From positions 1 to 64,000 of the forward strand of contig OX638356.1 of assembly GCA_951813395.1 (NCBI GenBank): a stretch of 64,000 nucleotides of DNA. Reading direction: 5' to 3'. The DNA is from Longimicrobiales bacterium. Lineage in GTDB: Bacteria > Gemmatimonadota > Gemmatimonadetes > Longimicrobiales > Gaopeijiaceae. The notes under the pieces are model-generated. The model was not told where the DNA came from, ran no database searches, and worked only from the letters and a program-made list of their open reading frames with translations. This document shows, piece after piece, positions 24,097-33,800 of this stretch. How positions within the stretch are numbered: the stretch's first letter is position 1; every line of letters begins with the position of its first letter. The position numbers were made by a program, and so were the translations under genes.

Positions 24097-24540
24097 TGAG
24101 GCGTGGAAAGGCCCGCCTTCCTTGCGGGTGCAAATCCCGCCCGGCAACTGTCGCTCCCGCCGGTAGCAGTAACCGGAGCGGCTCATGGAGGTAACGGAAA
24201 GGGAAAGGCCGCCGACTGGCCGGGAAGCGAGCGACACGAGCACTGGCTGGGTTTTCGCCGGGGTAGTGGCGTCGGCACGTGTGGAAGATGGAAAGCGTGG
24301 CAACACGGGAAGCCCCGCCGGTGCCGTGCACGCGGCAACCGGAACCCCGCGAGGGACAGGGCGGGCCGGCAGGGTGGCGGATGGGCCAGTAGTACTGAAG
24401 ACGCGGGGCAATGCCCGCCGAGGGAAGGGGCCCTGAGTTGGGAGCGGTACGGAAAGGAGGCAGGGACATGACCACTGGCGCGAGCCTAACAGGGTCGGTG
24501 AGCGTTCGGAAACTCCAGACCGTGCTACAGGCGAACATTT
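24097..24540 (+). other. Structured non-coding stretch, possible decayed group II intron 5' part
   Basis: About 440 bp with many short GC-rich complementary blocks and intron-like oligopurine strings (GGTAACGGAAAGGGAAAGG, GGGAAGGGGCCC), plus GCGGGTGCAAATCCCGC, which forms a stem-loop. No long frame with protein character is present. The general look resembles the first domain and linker of a bacterial group II intron without its reverse transcriptase. I find no domain V, so this is a weak call. Confidence 0.25.
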
Positions 24541-24853
24541 CATGACCCTTGAGGTGTCACCCTGCGGGGCTCAAACGATGTTGCCGCAGCGGTGGTTGGG
24601 CGAGGGGCTGGACGGAGATGGGGAATGGGAGTCGTATGGAAGCGGGGGCAGAGGTCGTCTTGCGCAATGGTGCCGCGAGCCCGCAATGCGAACATGACCC
24701 ACGGCGCTTCGAGGGACCCCGCAGTGTTGATGCGGCCCGGCTGAAGCCGGTCCGTGACCACGGACAGGAAATCCGAAATCGTACAAGCGCCCGCCCCCGT
24801 CCATGAACCCATCGGCTGAAGGAGGCAGGAAATAGACTTGGTGAACGAACGGT
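24541..24853 (+). other. 5' non-coding region of the IS110 remnant, possible bridge-RNA relic
   Basis: About 310 bp before the transposase, with two adjacent hairpins at 24737-24750 (CCGGC TGAA GCCGG) and 24750-24765 (GTCCGTG AC CACGGAC). IS110-group elements encode a structured bridge RNA in exactly this position. The region has no coding character. Whether it is such an RNA cannot be judged without an intact relative to compare. Confidence 0.3.
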
Positions 24854-25875
24854 GTGCGTGTCCTCGACGTGCACAAGAAGACTGTGGTGGCATGCGTCCG
24901 CATCCCCGCGCGTTGCGGCGGGAGCTGCCGGAGGAAGGTGCCGCGCACCTTCGCGACGACGATGGCCGGGCTGGTTGCCTTGAGGGACTGGCTCGGATCG
25001 AAGGAGGTGACGCACGCGGCCCTGGAGTCCACAGGTGTGTACTGGCGCCCGGTGTACGCGGTGCTGGAGCCGTGCTTCGAGCTGCTGCTGGTCAACGCCC
25101 GCCACGTGAAGCACGTTCCTGGGCGCAAGACGGACTGTCAAGGACTGCGAGTGGCTGGCCCAACTGTTGGAGTGCGGGCTGCTCAAAGGGAGCTTCGTGC
25201 CGCCGCCCGAGTTCCGCGACCTGCGGGACCTCACGCGGCTCCGCAAGGTGCTCGTCCGGGAGCGGAGCAGGCAGGTCAAACGGGTGGCGAAGACCTTGGA
25301 ACTGGCCAACGTCAAGCTCGGCTCCGTGGTGTCCGACGTCATGGGGGTGACGGGACGGGCGATCCTGGAGGCGATGATCGCGGGCGAGGAGGACCCGCAG
25401 GCCCTGGCCGGGCTGGCCCGCAGGTCGCTTCGCCGCAAGCGAGAAGCAACTCGCCGAGGCGGTGCCCGGCCTGATCCGGGACCATCATCGGTTCCTGCTG
25501 CGCGACCTCCTGGACACGATCGACCATCTGTCGCGGCGCATTGACACCCTCGACTTCCGGATCGAGGAGGTGACGCGCCCATTCTCGGCGGTCCTCGATA
25601 TCCTGGAGAGCGTGCCGGGGGTGCGGCGGCGGTCGGCGGAAGCGATCCTGGCGAAGGTCGGCGATGACATGACGATGTTCCCGACGCCGGGACAGTTCGC
25701 GTCGTGGGCGCGCGTCTATCCCGGGAACCACGGCAGTGCCGGAAAGCGAAAGCCGACATCGACCGGCAGGGGCAACGCCTGGCTGAGGGATGCGCTGTCG
25801 CAGGTGGCGTGGGGGGTGGCCCGGACGAAGACCAGCTACTACCGGAAGCTCTACTACCGTCACCGCAACCGGGGG
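24854..25875 (+). pseudogene. IS110-family transposase, frameshifted and truncated
   Basis: Three frames join into one IS110 protein. Frame 1 from GTG 24854 reads RVLDVHKKTVVACVR ... THAALESTGVYWRPVY (RuvC-like DEDD start) ... HVKHVPGRKTD. An extra base near 25136 shifts to VKDCEWLAQLLECGLLKGSF. A second extra base near 25446 shifts to EQLAEAVPGLIRDHHRFLL. The Tnp_20 domain follows (ILESVPGVRRRSAEAILAKV; NHGSAGKRKPTSTGRGNAWL). The C-terminus is cut after SYYRKLYYRHRNR, where kinase-like sequence begins. Not functional. Confidence 0.85.
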
Positions 25876-26970
25876 TGTCCGCCGCCGTCCTGCGCATCAG
25901 CGCGAGCCTCGACCTCGACGAAGTGCTGCTGCGTGAGGTCGTCGACAGCGCCCGCGCGTTGACCGGCGTCGCCTACGGCGGGATCGCGACCATTGATGAG
26001 GGGGGCCGGCCCCGGCGGTTTCCTCAGTTCGGGCACCACGCGGGACGAGCACCGGCAACTGGTGGACACCGGCGCCGACGGGCTGCGGCTGTTCGAGCAC
26101 CTCCGGGACGGTCCGGGGTCGGGAATTGGAGACCTTCCCGACTACCTCCGCTCACTCGGGTTGAGCGCGGACATGCCGCCGTACACGACCCCGCTGTGCA
26201 CGCCGATCCACGATCGGGGCGTGCGCGCGGGCATCCTCTTCCTGGCCGAGAAGAAAGGCGGGCGGGAGTTCACCGGCGAGGACGAAGAGGTGCTCGTGCT
26301 GTTCGCGTTGCAGGCGGCGAAGGCGATCGCCGACGCGCGCGCCTACCGGGACGAGCACCGGGCGCGGGCCAATCTGGAGGCCCCGGTCGACACTTCGCCG
26401 AATCGGCGTGGTGGTCCCGGACGACCTTCCGCCGGACCTTCCCCGCGTGATGGCGGACCGGCAGCGCATCGTTCAGGTCTTGAACAACCCTGTTCTCCCA
26501 CGTGGCCAGCCACGCCCCGGAGTCGTCGCCCATCCGGGTCGCCGCACGGCGCGACGGCGGGCGCATCCGGGCCGAGAGCGCCGGCGGGGGCCGGGGCAGC
26601 CGTTTCACCTTCACGGTCCCGGTGGCCGAAGCGGCCGGCGGCAACGCCGGGGTGCTGGACTCGACCCGGAATCCCGGCGGCGACGCGGCACGGCCGGGAG
26701 CCAGTGCGCATCCTCGTGGTGGACGACGACCCGCAGACCTTGCGCTACGTCCGCGACGCGTTGACCGCGGCGGGTCTTCGCGCGGTGGGTCACGGGCGAC
26801 CACCGCGAGTTGTCCCGCGTGATCCGCGCGGAGAAACCCCACCTGGTCCTGCTCGACCAGATGTTGCCCGGGACCGACGGCATCAAGCTGAACCGGCACC
26901 TCCGGCGCTCGTTCGGACTGCCGTGCCCGCGAAGAACGACCGCTCACGGGAGTATGTGACGACCAAACCA
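25876..26970 (+). pseudogene. Relic of a GAF / histidine-kinase / receiver hybrid protein
   Basis: Fragments in order across several frames: a GAF domain (LREVVDSARALTGVAYGGIA; GGFLSSGTTRDEHRQLVDTG; GILFLAEKKGGREFTGEDEE), a HATPase-type stretch (LPRVMADRQRIVQVLNN, then GSRFTFTVPVAE) and a receiver domain (ILVVDDDPQTLRYVRDAL ... HLVLLDQMLPGTDG, with the phosphoacceptor D in LLDQ). The PAS/HisKA part and much of the ATPase domain are deleted, and there are at least four frame changes. It joins directly to the truncated IS110 transposase. Confidence 0.8.
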
Positions 26971-27033
26971 GAATTCTCGCCAATCGATCCCCGGTTCCCG
27001 GCTATCCTGACACGACAGAGTTGGATCTGATCC

Positions 27034-27089
27034 AACGGCAGGAAACGCAGATCGTGCAGTCCTGTATGTAGTTAGACGACTTCCTGCCG
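27034..27089. repeat. ~55-bp direct repeat, right copy
   Basis: Partner of 24041-24096 in the same orientation: AACGGCAGGAAACGCAGATC, GTGCAGTCCTG, then TTAGACGACTTCCTGC. It closes the 3-kb block of decayed mobile and kinase sequence. No gene is recognisable between here and the propeller gene end at 27219. Confidence 0.85.
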
Positions 27090-27218
27090 GGATTCAGGCC
27101 TCGGGCGATCCGCTGGGCCAATACCCACAAGGGGGCCATCGAGGCTTCGCGTTGCTCGGCCTCAGCGCCGTGTTTCGATGCGAAAGTCGAACCACGTTGC
27201 GCCGGCAACATACCCGTC

Positions 27219-28313
27219 TTATTGACACATCATGTCATCTGACCCATGGGCACAGGGGTGCACTCCCAGGATCAGGATCTCGTTTGCAGTGATCGCAATA
27301 ATGCGATCAGGCAGGACGATCGCATCCATGACCCATTTGTCCGCAAGAGCGCCGGGGTAAACCAGCGAAACCAGCGATCTCCGATCGTCGCCGGCCCCCG
27401 AGCCCAGCGGAGCAGTGAAGCCGAAGAGATCGGGACCAAGCCCGTTGGTCATGACCCACAGGTTTTCGCCTACAGTGCGCACCCCGGTAAGCGGCCTTAG
27501 CCGCAGATCTGGCTCCGGGCTCTTCACGTTCCGAACCAGGTCGACGATGCCCTGGGGAATCGATATGGATTCGATTTCCACGATCTCCCGATAGTCCTGG
27601 CTCAATGCCAACCGCCAGCCCGCGAGCACACTGCCATTCAGGAAGATCGCGACCTCGTGCGCGGACACTGGAGCCAGAGTCCACCCCATTGCCCGGTCCA
27701 TGAACCCGCTTCGGGCAAGCACTTCGGGAACCTCGACACCCTCCGTGCCGAGGGTGCGAATCCCATCCTCGGAGACATGAGCAAGCAGAGGCGCACCGGT
27801 TTCTCCGGGAATCGGCGACACGGCACCCGGAACTACCAACCCACCCGCCATCGGAGCAAAGATGGTTGCCGGATTCTCCTCGAAGGCCAAGGTCTTCAAC
27901 ACCCGGCCATCGGGTCCGAACAACAGCGCCCTGGCGTTTCTTGAATCCAGGGCCCAAACACCATCTTCGACCGCACGGATGGCCGTCGGCATTCCCATTT
28001 CGCCGGGGCCCTCACCAAGAGAACCCATGGACGCCACCACCGTCCCCTCCAGGTCGAGCCGGTGAATACGGCCCGCGAACGAATCGAGCACGTAGAATCC
28101 GAACTCGTCATGGGTGCGGGCGAGCTGCGCGAGGTTCTGGAATGGCAACCCCGGATCCGCCTCGACCACCGTGGTCGTGACCGGTCCCGCCTGCCAAGTC
28201 ATGTACTGAACCGAAGGGCCACTGTTCCACGTCACTCTGGCGCCGAAAAGGACGATCAGCGCGACAGCGACCGGCAGTAACCATGATGCCCAGAAGCGGA
28301 GAGGACTCTTCAT
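27219..28313 (-). CDS. Exported six-bladed beta-propeller, second gene of a pair
   Basis: 364 residues from MKSPLRFWASWLLPVAVALI (ATG 28311-28313), with an N-terminal hydrophobic signal or anchor. The start lies one base after the TGA of the upstream propeller gene, so the two are an operon. Family markers: FYVLDSFAGRIHRLDLEG, then MGSLGEGPGEMGMP, GVWALDSRNARALLFGPDG, and a C-terminal blade (DAIVLPDRIIAITANEILIL). The last residues include two Cys and a Met-rich tail (HPCAHGSDDMMCQ), which is unusual. Ligand unknown. Confidence 0.88.
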   Translation of the reverse strand: MKSPLRFWASWLLPVAVALIVLFGARVTWNSGPSVQYMTWQAGPVTTTVVEADPGLPFQNLAQLARTHDEFGFYVLDSFAGRIHRLDLEGTVVASMGSLGEGPGEMGMPTAIRAVEDGVWALDSRNARALLFGPDGRVLKTLAFEENPATIFAPMAGGLVVPGAVSPIPGETGAPLLAHVSEDGIRTLGTEGVEVPEVLARSGFMDRAMGWTLAPVSAHEVAIFLNGSVLAGWRLALSQDYREIVEIESISIPQGIVDLVRNVKSPEPDLRLRPLTGVRTVGENLWVMTNGLGPDLFGFTAPLGSGAGDDRRSLVSLVYPGALADKWVMDAIVLPDRIIAITANEILILGVHPCAHGSDDMMCQ

Positions 28314-28314
28314 C

Positions 28315-29397
28315 TCAATCCGGCAAACGCGCTCTGACGACCCTGACCTGTGGAAACGGATCATTGACGAATCCATAGAGCAGGTTGTCCCTGCGGGCGG
28401 TTACGATCATATCAGATTCACTGCGAGCCACTTGGACTCCAGACAGAGCGTCGATCACCGCTACCGAGAGGCCACTCGACTCCATCGACCCTTCGTGGAC
28501 GCTTACTGCGATCCGGCCCGCGCCGCCGTCAGCGAGGGCCTTGAGAGTGCTCGCGAATCCCGTATTCGGATCAATGCCCATTCGCATTCCGCCGTTGCCG
28601 AGCACCTCCCAGCGAGCCGGGCTGAAGCCGATCAGCTCGGTGTTCCACCGCTGCACTCCGCTGGTCGAGTACGACTGAACTACACCGAGTCGCTCACTGC
28701 CGACCCACACTTCGTCCCCATTGCCACAGAACAGTACGCCCCGCCTGTTCAGACTGGCGATCAGATCGCCGGATCGGCTCAGTTCCGGAGTCATCTCGAC
28801 GGAAACCGGGTCACCGAAGGACCGGATGGGTTCTCCGTCCAACGACACCTCGTGGAGAAGGTACCTTCCTGATCCGTCCCCGGACGTTTCACCAAGAACC
28901 ACAATGTGGTCGTTTAGGACGCAGGCATCGACGCCATAGACAGGAATCCCGAATCCCCTGGCAAAGCGAAGTCCCGCCTTGGTCATTTCGAAGACTACGA
29001 CCCTCTGCCGCCCGGCGTCCAGGACGTACACGCTGTCCTCGTCGCTCACGGCCAGACCGGAAGGAGAGCGAAACTCCGCTGGTCCGCCTCCCTTCCCGCC
29101 CGCACTCCCTCGAAAATCACCATTGGGGGAAAACCAGGACAGGGTATGGCTCTGGTCATCGAGGATCAGCATGTTGCCGTTGCGGTCAACTTCCAGATCC
29201 CGGATGTTGCCGAACAACTGTCTGGGATCACCATGGATCACGCCGATCTTGACCAGGATTGTGTCGACTACTGCTGCGGAATGCGGTTCCGGCGACCGGC
29301 TGCCCACCACTAACCCGGCAAGGCCGAGGAGCGTGGGGATCATCGCGAGGGCGGCGGCGGGCGTCAATGCGACTACGGATCGGGGTAGTGTCCGCAT
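28315..29397 (-). CDS. Exported six-bladed beta-propeller, first gene of a pair
   Basis: 360 residues, start MRTLPRSVVALTPAAALAMI with a signal peptide or N-terminal anchor (LLGLAGLVVGS). Blade sequences: IRDLEVDRNGNMLILDDQSH, then GSAGGKGGGPAEFRSPSG, the family motif with Ala instead of Gly in GPGE, and SVYVLDAGRQRVVVFE. Followed after one base by the second propeller gene (TGAGATG). The pair may act as a heteromeric or redundant unit. Function unknown. Confidence 0.88.
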   Translation of the reverse strand: MRTLPRSVVALTPAAALAMIPTLLGLAGLVVGSRSPEPHSAAVVDTILVKIGVIHGDPRQLFGNIRDLEVDRNGNMLILDDQSHTLSWFSPNGDFRGSAGGKGGGPAEFRSPSGLAVSDEDSVYVLDAGRQRVVVFEMTKAGLRFARGFGIPVYGVDACVLNDHIVVLGETSGDGSGRYLLHEVSLDGEPIRSFGDPVSVEMTPELSRSGDLIASLNRRGVLFCGNGDEVWVGSERLGVVQSYSTSGVQRWNTELIGFSPARWEVLGNGGMRMGIDPNTGFASTLKALADGGAGRIAVSVHEGSMESSGLSVAVIDALSGVQVARSESDMIVTARRDNLLYGFVNDPFPQVRVVRARLPD

Positions 29398-29610
29398 ACG
29401 GTCCAGGGAGGCTTAGCGCTCTGTAGGCGTCATGAGGATGGGACTCCAAGGTTGGCGTGGTTACTGTTCCGGTGGCTACGGCCTGACTCGCTGGGAAGAC
29501 CGCTCCGGCGGGCACGATGAGTTCCCGCAGCATTGCGCACCATTGCGGGTCCCGGTTGGGAATCGCTCTGACCTCGGCGGCGGCCGTGTTCTGATCCGAC
29601 CTACTCACCA

Positions 29611-30021
29611 TCAAAACAGCTCTTCCCCCGGCAGCGCCGATGCCTGCTCCAGCCAGCTGACCAGCACCCCCTCGTCGGGCTCGTCCCCCTCATGGATGTG
29701 GAAATACCGCACGTGCTCGTACTTGGAGGCCACCGGCGGCACCGGCCGCAGCGAAGCGCCGTTGAGGAAAGTCACCTTGATGTACTTCGTGAAGCAGTGG
29801 AAAGAAAGGAACCAGCCCCGGCCCTCGATGCCGTAGAAGGGCGAATTCCACCGGACCGCCTTTCGCACCTCGGGCACGGTGCGCTCGATGAGCGCGTCGA
29901 GCTGGCGGCCGACCTCGTGCTTCCAGCCGGGCATCGCCGCGATGTAGGCCTGCACGGGCCCATCCCCGTCGCCCTTCGGGATCTGGGGATTGCCGCCCGA
30001 GAGGAGTTTGGGCTTCGCCAT
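29611..30021 (-). CDS. DUF1801-family protein
   Basis: 136 residues. GDGPVQAYIAAMPGWKHEVG, then LDALIERTVPEVRKAVRWNS and PFYGIEGRGWFLSFHCFTKYI, VTFLNG and the C-terminal LPGEELF are the DUF1801/YdhG-like pattern, an alpha/beta domain related to SHS2/TBP-like folds. Function is not established in the family. Cytoplasmic and stand-alone; the ~210 bp upstream and downstream show nothing recognisable. Confidence 0.85.
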   Translation of the reverse strand: MAKPKLLSGGNPQIPKGDGDGPVQAYIAAMPGWKHEVGRQLDALIERTVPEVRKAVRWNSPFYGIEGRGWFLSFHCFTKYIKVTFLNGASLRPVPPVASKYEHVRYFHIHEGDEPDEGVLVSWLEQASALPGEELF

Positions 30022-30158
30022 CCTGGCCGTCAGCTTTCCCGCCGGAGCATCTTGATGTTGCCGGTGTAGGACATGGCCAGATATTCCCGCGTCTCGGTGG
30101 CGGGCGCAAGCGGCCCGCTTCCGCAGGCATGGGCGGCCCGCTTACCCCGCTCGCTCTC

Positions 30159-30183
30159 AAGGTAAACTTGAGATGAACTTCGG
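30159..30183. promoter_or_regulatory. 25-bp motif shared with 12576-12600
   Basis: AAGGTAAACTTGAGATGAAC then TTCGG, matching 12576-12600 with about four differences. It lies in the gap between the DUF1801 gene and the end of the propeller gene at 30254. Meaning unknown; AT-rich relative to its surroundings. Confidence 0.3.
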
Positions 30184-30253
30184 TGCAGGCCTCGAGGCAT
30201 CGCTAGACTAGCCGTCTTGCCAAACACCTTCCCTCGCGAATAGCCACCATTGA

Positions 30254-31615
30254 CTAGCCCTCCTTATGAATCCGGTAGCCCGCTACCATCTCTCTGCCGT
30301 AGTCATCGACCCTTAGGACGAGCACGAAGTCTTTGCCGAACCAACACGGCAGCACGTTCCCGAGACACAGCCACGGGTCCTCGGGGCCTTCAAGGACACC
30401 CAGCCACCGCCCTTCCTGGCTGAAGACGCTCCACTGATTCGGCATACCGGTTTCGGATGTCGACCATTCTCTGGTCCACAGATTCCCCTCGCTGTCCACC
30501 GCCAGGCTGGCAATGGCGGGGTAGTAGGCCCTCCTTGGAAGCGCCTCCATCATGGTCACCAAATAGTCCTGGCCCATGGACTCGGCGAGCCACACCAAGT
30601 GTTCCTTCCGAGCGGCGTCCGCTGCGGCTGTCACTCCAACGGGACCGGTCGTGCGGCGGATGACGCGAACGAGAGTCCCGTCGAGCGAGAACCGCAGCAC
30701 TTCGTTTCGGTCCGCGTTGGTGATGTAGACCGACGCCGGATCGCCGCCGATCGCGATACGTGAATCGAGAACCAGGTCCGTTTCCTCGATGTCCGATAGC
30801 TCGGGCGCGGCATTCCGAGTCCCCTGCGGCACTGCCCACACCTCCGCTCCGTCCCAAGTCCCCAGAGAACGAGATACGTAGGTGCGGAGGTCCAGTCTCA
30901 CGAACTCCACTGGAGGATAGCGAAAGACGGTTCCGTCCCCGGGGCGTGTGAAGTTCGGCCTCGGACGCTGCACCCTGACCACGAAAGAGCCGTCTGCCAA
31001 TGGGGTGGTGGGAGATTCCGCCGAGCCCCCGGACAATGCACCGAGCATCCTGCCAAGGTCGATCCGCCTGCTGCCAAGGAACGTGCCAGTCGTGTCAAAG
31101 TAGCTGACGGGACCCATCCACTGATCCCAAACCGCCAAGGTGTCTGGTGGAAGGTATTGCAGGTGTTCCGGCCCAACGAACTCGCCCGGGCCATTGCCGC
31201 GACCGCCGATTCCTCTGGAGAGCGTGCCGGAGGGTTCGAAGATGAAGATCTGATGGTTGCCCTGTGAAAGGAGTGCGACGCGACCATCGGGCAGGCGAGC
31301 CAATCCTCGTACGTCGAAGACCGTCCCTTCCAAGTCGTCCCGAACAACGCTGTCTCCAGGCGCTTGCGCGCCCGCCAATCCCGGTTCGTTCACCCCCAGC
31401 ACGAACTCGGGATCGCGGCTCAGGCGCCAGAACCGACCGGCCGGTCGTTCCGGACGGTGGTTCTCCACGATCTCCACGCCTGCGGAATCCCGGATCGTTA
31501 CGCCAGGACCTGCGCTCGCGAAACTACCGTCCGCAGCGTCTGAGCCGCATGCGAAACTGGCAACGCCAGACAAGAGAGCGGCTGAGCCGCCAGAGAGGAG
31601 TCTCGGCCTCTGCAA
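30254..31615 (-). CDS. Six-bladed beta-propeller lipoprotein
   Basis: 453 residues, start MQRPRLLSGGSAALLSGVAS then FACGSDAADG, a signal peptide with Cys at position 23. The lipobox (SFAC) is weaker than usual. After VTIRDSAGVEIVENHRPE, a stretch shared with relatives (compare VVRDSVGVVISEN in the gene at 53253), come blades LARLPDGRVALLSQGNHQIF, IGGRGNGPGEFVGPEH, YITNADRNEVLRFSLDG and IASLAVDSEGNLWTREWS. It is 20 bp upstream of, and on the same strand as nothing downstream but the S9 peptidase ends at 31636, so it may be co-transcribed with the peptidase. Ligand unknown. Confidence 0.88.
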   Translation of the reverse strand: MQRPRLLSGGSAALLSGVASFACGSDAADGSFASAGPGVTIRDSAGVEIVENHRPERPAGRFWRLSRDPEFVLGVNEPGLAGAQAPGDSVVRDDLEGTVFDVRGLARLPDGRVALLSQGNHQIFIFEPSGTLSRGIGGRGNGPGEFVGPEHLQYLPPDTLAVWDQWMGPVSYFDTTGTFLGSRRIDLGRMLGALSGGSAESPTTPLADGSFVVRVQRPRPNFTRPGDGTVFRYPPVEFVRLDLRTYVSRSLGTWDGAEVWAVPQGTRNAAPELSDIEETDLVLDSRIAIGGDPASVYITNADRNEVLRFSLDGTLVRVIRRTTGPVGVTAAADAARKEHLVWLAESMGQDYLVTMMEALPRRAYYPAIASLAVDSEGNLWTREWSTSETGMPNQWSVFSQEGRWLGVLEGPEDPWLCLGNVLPCWFGKDFVLVLRVDDYGREMVAGYRIHKEG

Positions 31616-31635
31616 CGGTAGTCAGGTCGCTGGAC

Positions 31636-33696
31636 CTAACTCGCCGCCGGCATCACCCGGTACTTCTCGAACCACGCCACGATGTTCGCGATCTTGGCCA
31701 TCAGCTGACTCGGGCGGCGGCTCATGTCGTGCGACGCGCCCGGCAGCCGGATCACCGCGGTGTCGATCCCGCGCATCTTGAGCGCGTGGAACATCTGGTA
31801 GGACTCGGACAGCGGCGTCCGCAGATCCTCCTCGCCGGTGATGATCATCGTCGGCGTGTTCACGTTCCCGACCAGCGACAGCGGCGAGAACTTCCAGTAG
31901 GGCTCCGGGTCCTCCCACGGCAGCCCCTCGTAGCGGCTGAAGTAGTAGCCGTACCAGTTGTCCGCGGTCAGCGTCTTGCTGATCCAGTTGACGACGGGCT
32001 TCTGCGACACCGCCGCCCGGAACCGGTCCGTCTTGCCGACGATCCACGCGGTCATGATCCCGCCCGCGCTGCCTCCGGTCACGAACAGGTTGTTCTCGTC
32101 GACGTAGCCTTCGGCAATCACCGCGTCCACGCCCGAGATCAGGTCGTCGTAGTCCTGGCCGGGGTAGTTGTGGTAGAGCAGGTCGCCGAACTCTTCGCCG
32201 TAACTTGTGCTCCCCCTCGGGTTGGCGTAGAGCACGACGTAGCCTGCGGAAGCCAGAAGCTGCATCTCGGCGGAGAACCTGTCGCCGTAGTTCGACACCG
32301 GCCCGCCGTGGATCTCCAGGATGAAGGGATAGCGGCGGTTCGGGTCGAAGTCGGGCGGCTTGACGATCCACCCCTGGACCGGGCGCCCGTCGTACGACGA
32401 CTCCCACCAGATCTCCTCGACCTCGCCGAGGGTCTTGTTCGCGAGCAGGTCGGCGTTGAGGGTCGTGATGGTGCGTGCGGCCGCGCCGCCGTGCTTGCCC
32501 ACCGCAAGTTCGCCGGGCATGTCGGGGCGGGTCTGGTTGAGGGCGAAGGTGCCGTCGTTGGCGACCGAGAACGAGCCGCCGCCGTACGGCCGCCCGTACG
32601 ACGTGCCGCCCAGATCGCCGGCGAGGACCTCGATGTCGCCGTCGAGCGTAACGAAGCCGACCTTGGAGTTGCCCTCGTCGTCGTACTGGAAGTAGAGGCC
32701 GCTGCCGTCGGCGGCCCAGACGGGGTTGGAGACGCTGCGGTCGAGGCCGGCGGTGAGGGTGCGGTGGCCGCCGCCGTCCATGTTCATGACCTTGAGCCGG
32801 CTGACCTGGTAGGTGCGGGTGCGGTCCTCGTAGCCGACGAAGGCGACGTGGCGGCCGTCGGGCGAGACGGCGGGGCTGCCGTCCGGACCGGGCCGGTCGG
32901 TGAGGGCGCGGACCTCGCCGGTCAGGACCGAGGCGGCGTACAGCTCCGAGTTGCGGTAGTCGAGCACCCAGTCCGGGTTGCGGTTCGACGAGAAGACGAG
33001 GTGGGTGCCGTCCGGGTGCCAGGCGGCAGCGCTCGAGTGGTGGAAGTCGCCGGAGGTGACCTGGGTGGGCGTCCCGCCGTCGACGGGGATCACGAAGAGG
33101 TGGCTGTACCCGAAGTCGAGGTAGCCGACGCCATCCTGCCGGCTCTTGAAGCGGTCCTCCATGATCGGCGGATCGGCCCACTCGGCGCCCGCGGGCGGCC
33201 TCGGCGGCGCGGCCAGGCTCGGCGGCGGATAGGGCACGAGCATGTTGAAGGCGATGTGGCGGCCGTCCGGCGACCAGCGCAGCCCGCTCGGCGACTCGGT
33301 GACCTGGGTGAGCGTCGCCGTCTCGCCGGTGTCCATCCAGCGCAGGTGGATCTGGCCGCCTGCGGTGTAGGCGATGCGCGTGCCGTCGGGGGACCAGCGC
33401 GGGGAGCCGCCTTCGCCCAGACGCCGGTGGCCGGAGCCATCGGCGCCCACGATCCAGAGCTCGGAGCGCTTGCGGTCCCGCATGATGTCCATCGACGTGC
33501 GGACGTAGACGACCTGACCGCCGTCGGGCGATATCCGGGGGTCGGCCGCGTACTCGAGCTGGAAGACGTCCATGGGCTCGAAGCGGGACTGGGCGTCGAG
33601 GTGCGTTGGCGCGAGGGCGGTCGCCGTGACGAGTGCGGTCAGAAGGACGGCAGTCGTGGCCGCCGGGAGGACGGTGAGGGTGATGCGTCTGGTCAT
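31636..33696 (-). CDS. Exported S9-family serine peptidase (prolyl oligopeptidase/DPP-like)
   Basis: 686 residues. MTRRITLTVLPAATTAVLLT (ATG 33694-33696) is a signal peptide ending near LDAQ. Residues ~30-400 form a propeller of PD40-like blades (RISPDGGQVVYVRTS, RWSPDGRHIAFNMLV, AVSPDGRHVAFVGYE). The C-terminal alpha/beta hydrolase has the oxyanion HGGP segment (LEIHGGPVSNYG), nucleophile S543 in TGGSAGGIMTAW, D624 in TGEEDLRTP and H656 in GASHDMSRR. It cleaves short peptides, probably in the periplasm. The 20-bp gap to the propeller lipoprotein gene downstream suggests joint expression. Confidence 0.93.
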   Translation of the reverse strand: MTRRITLTVLPAATTAVLLTALVTATALAPTHLDAQSRFEPMDVFQLEYAADPRISPDGGQVVYVRTSMDIMRDRKRSELWIVGADGSGHRRLGEGGSPRWSPDGTRIAYTAGGQIHLRWMDTGETATLTQVTESPSGLRWSPDGRHIAFNMLVPYPPPSLAAPPRPPAGAEWADPPIMEDRFKSRQDGVGYLDFGYSHLFVIPVDGGTPTQVTSGDFHHSSAAAWHPDGTHLVFSSNRNPDWVLDYRNSELYAASVLTGEVRALTDRPGPDGSPAVSPDGRHVAFVGYEDRTRTYQVSRLKVMNMDGGGHRTLTAGLDRSVSNPVWAADGSGLYFQYDDEGNSKVGFVTLDGDIEVLAGDLGGTSYGRPYGGGSFSVANDGTFALNQTRPDMPGELAVGKHGGAAARTITTLNADLLANKTLGEVEEIWWESSYDGRPVQGWIVKPPDFDPNRRYPFILEIHGGPVSNYGDRFSAEMQLLASAGYVVLYANPRGSTSYGEEFGDLLYHNYPGQDYDDLISGVDAVIAEGYVDENNLFVTGGSAGGIMTAWIVGKTDRFRAAVSQKPVVNWISKTLTADNWYGYYFSRYEGLPWEDPEPYWKFSPLSLVGNVNTPTMIITGEEDLRTPLSESYQMFHALKMRGIDTAVIRLPGASHDMSRRPSQLMAKIANIVAWFEKYRVMPAAS

Positions 33697-33800
33697 GGCA
33701 CTACTTGTCGCTTGGGGGAGTCGGGTTGGATGGGCTGTCCCCAAGTTTCCCTTCCAGGGCGCGGTGGGCAACCGCAACTGCACTCCGGGCCAAGGGCCGA

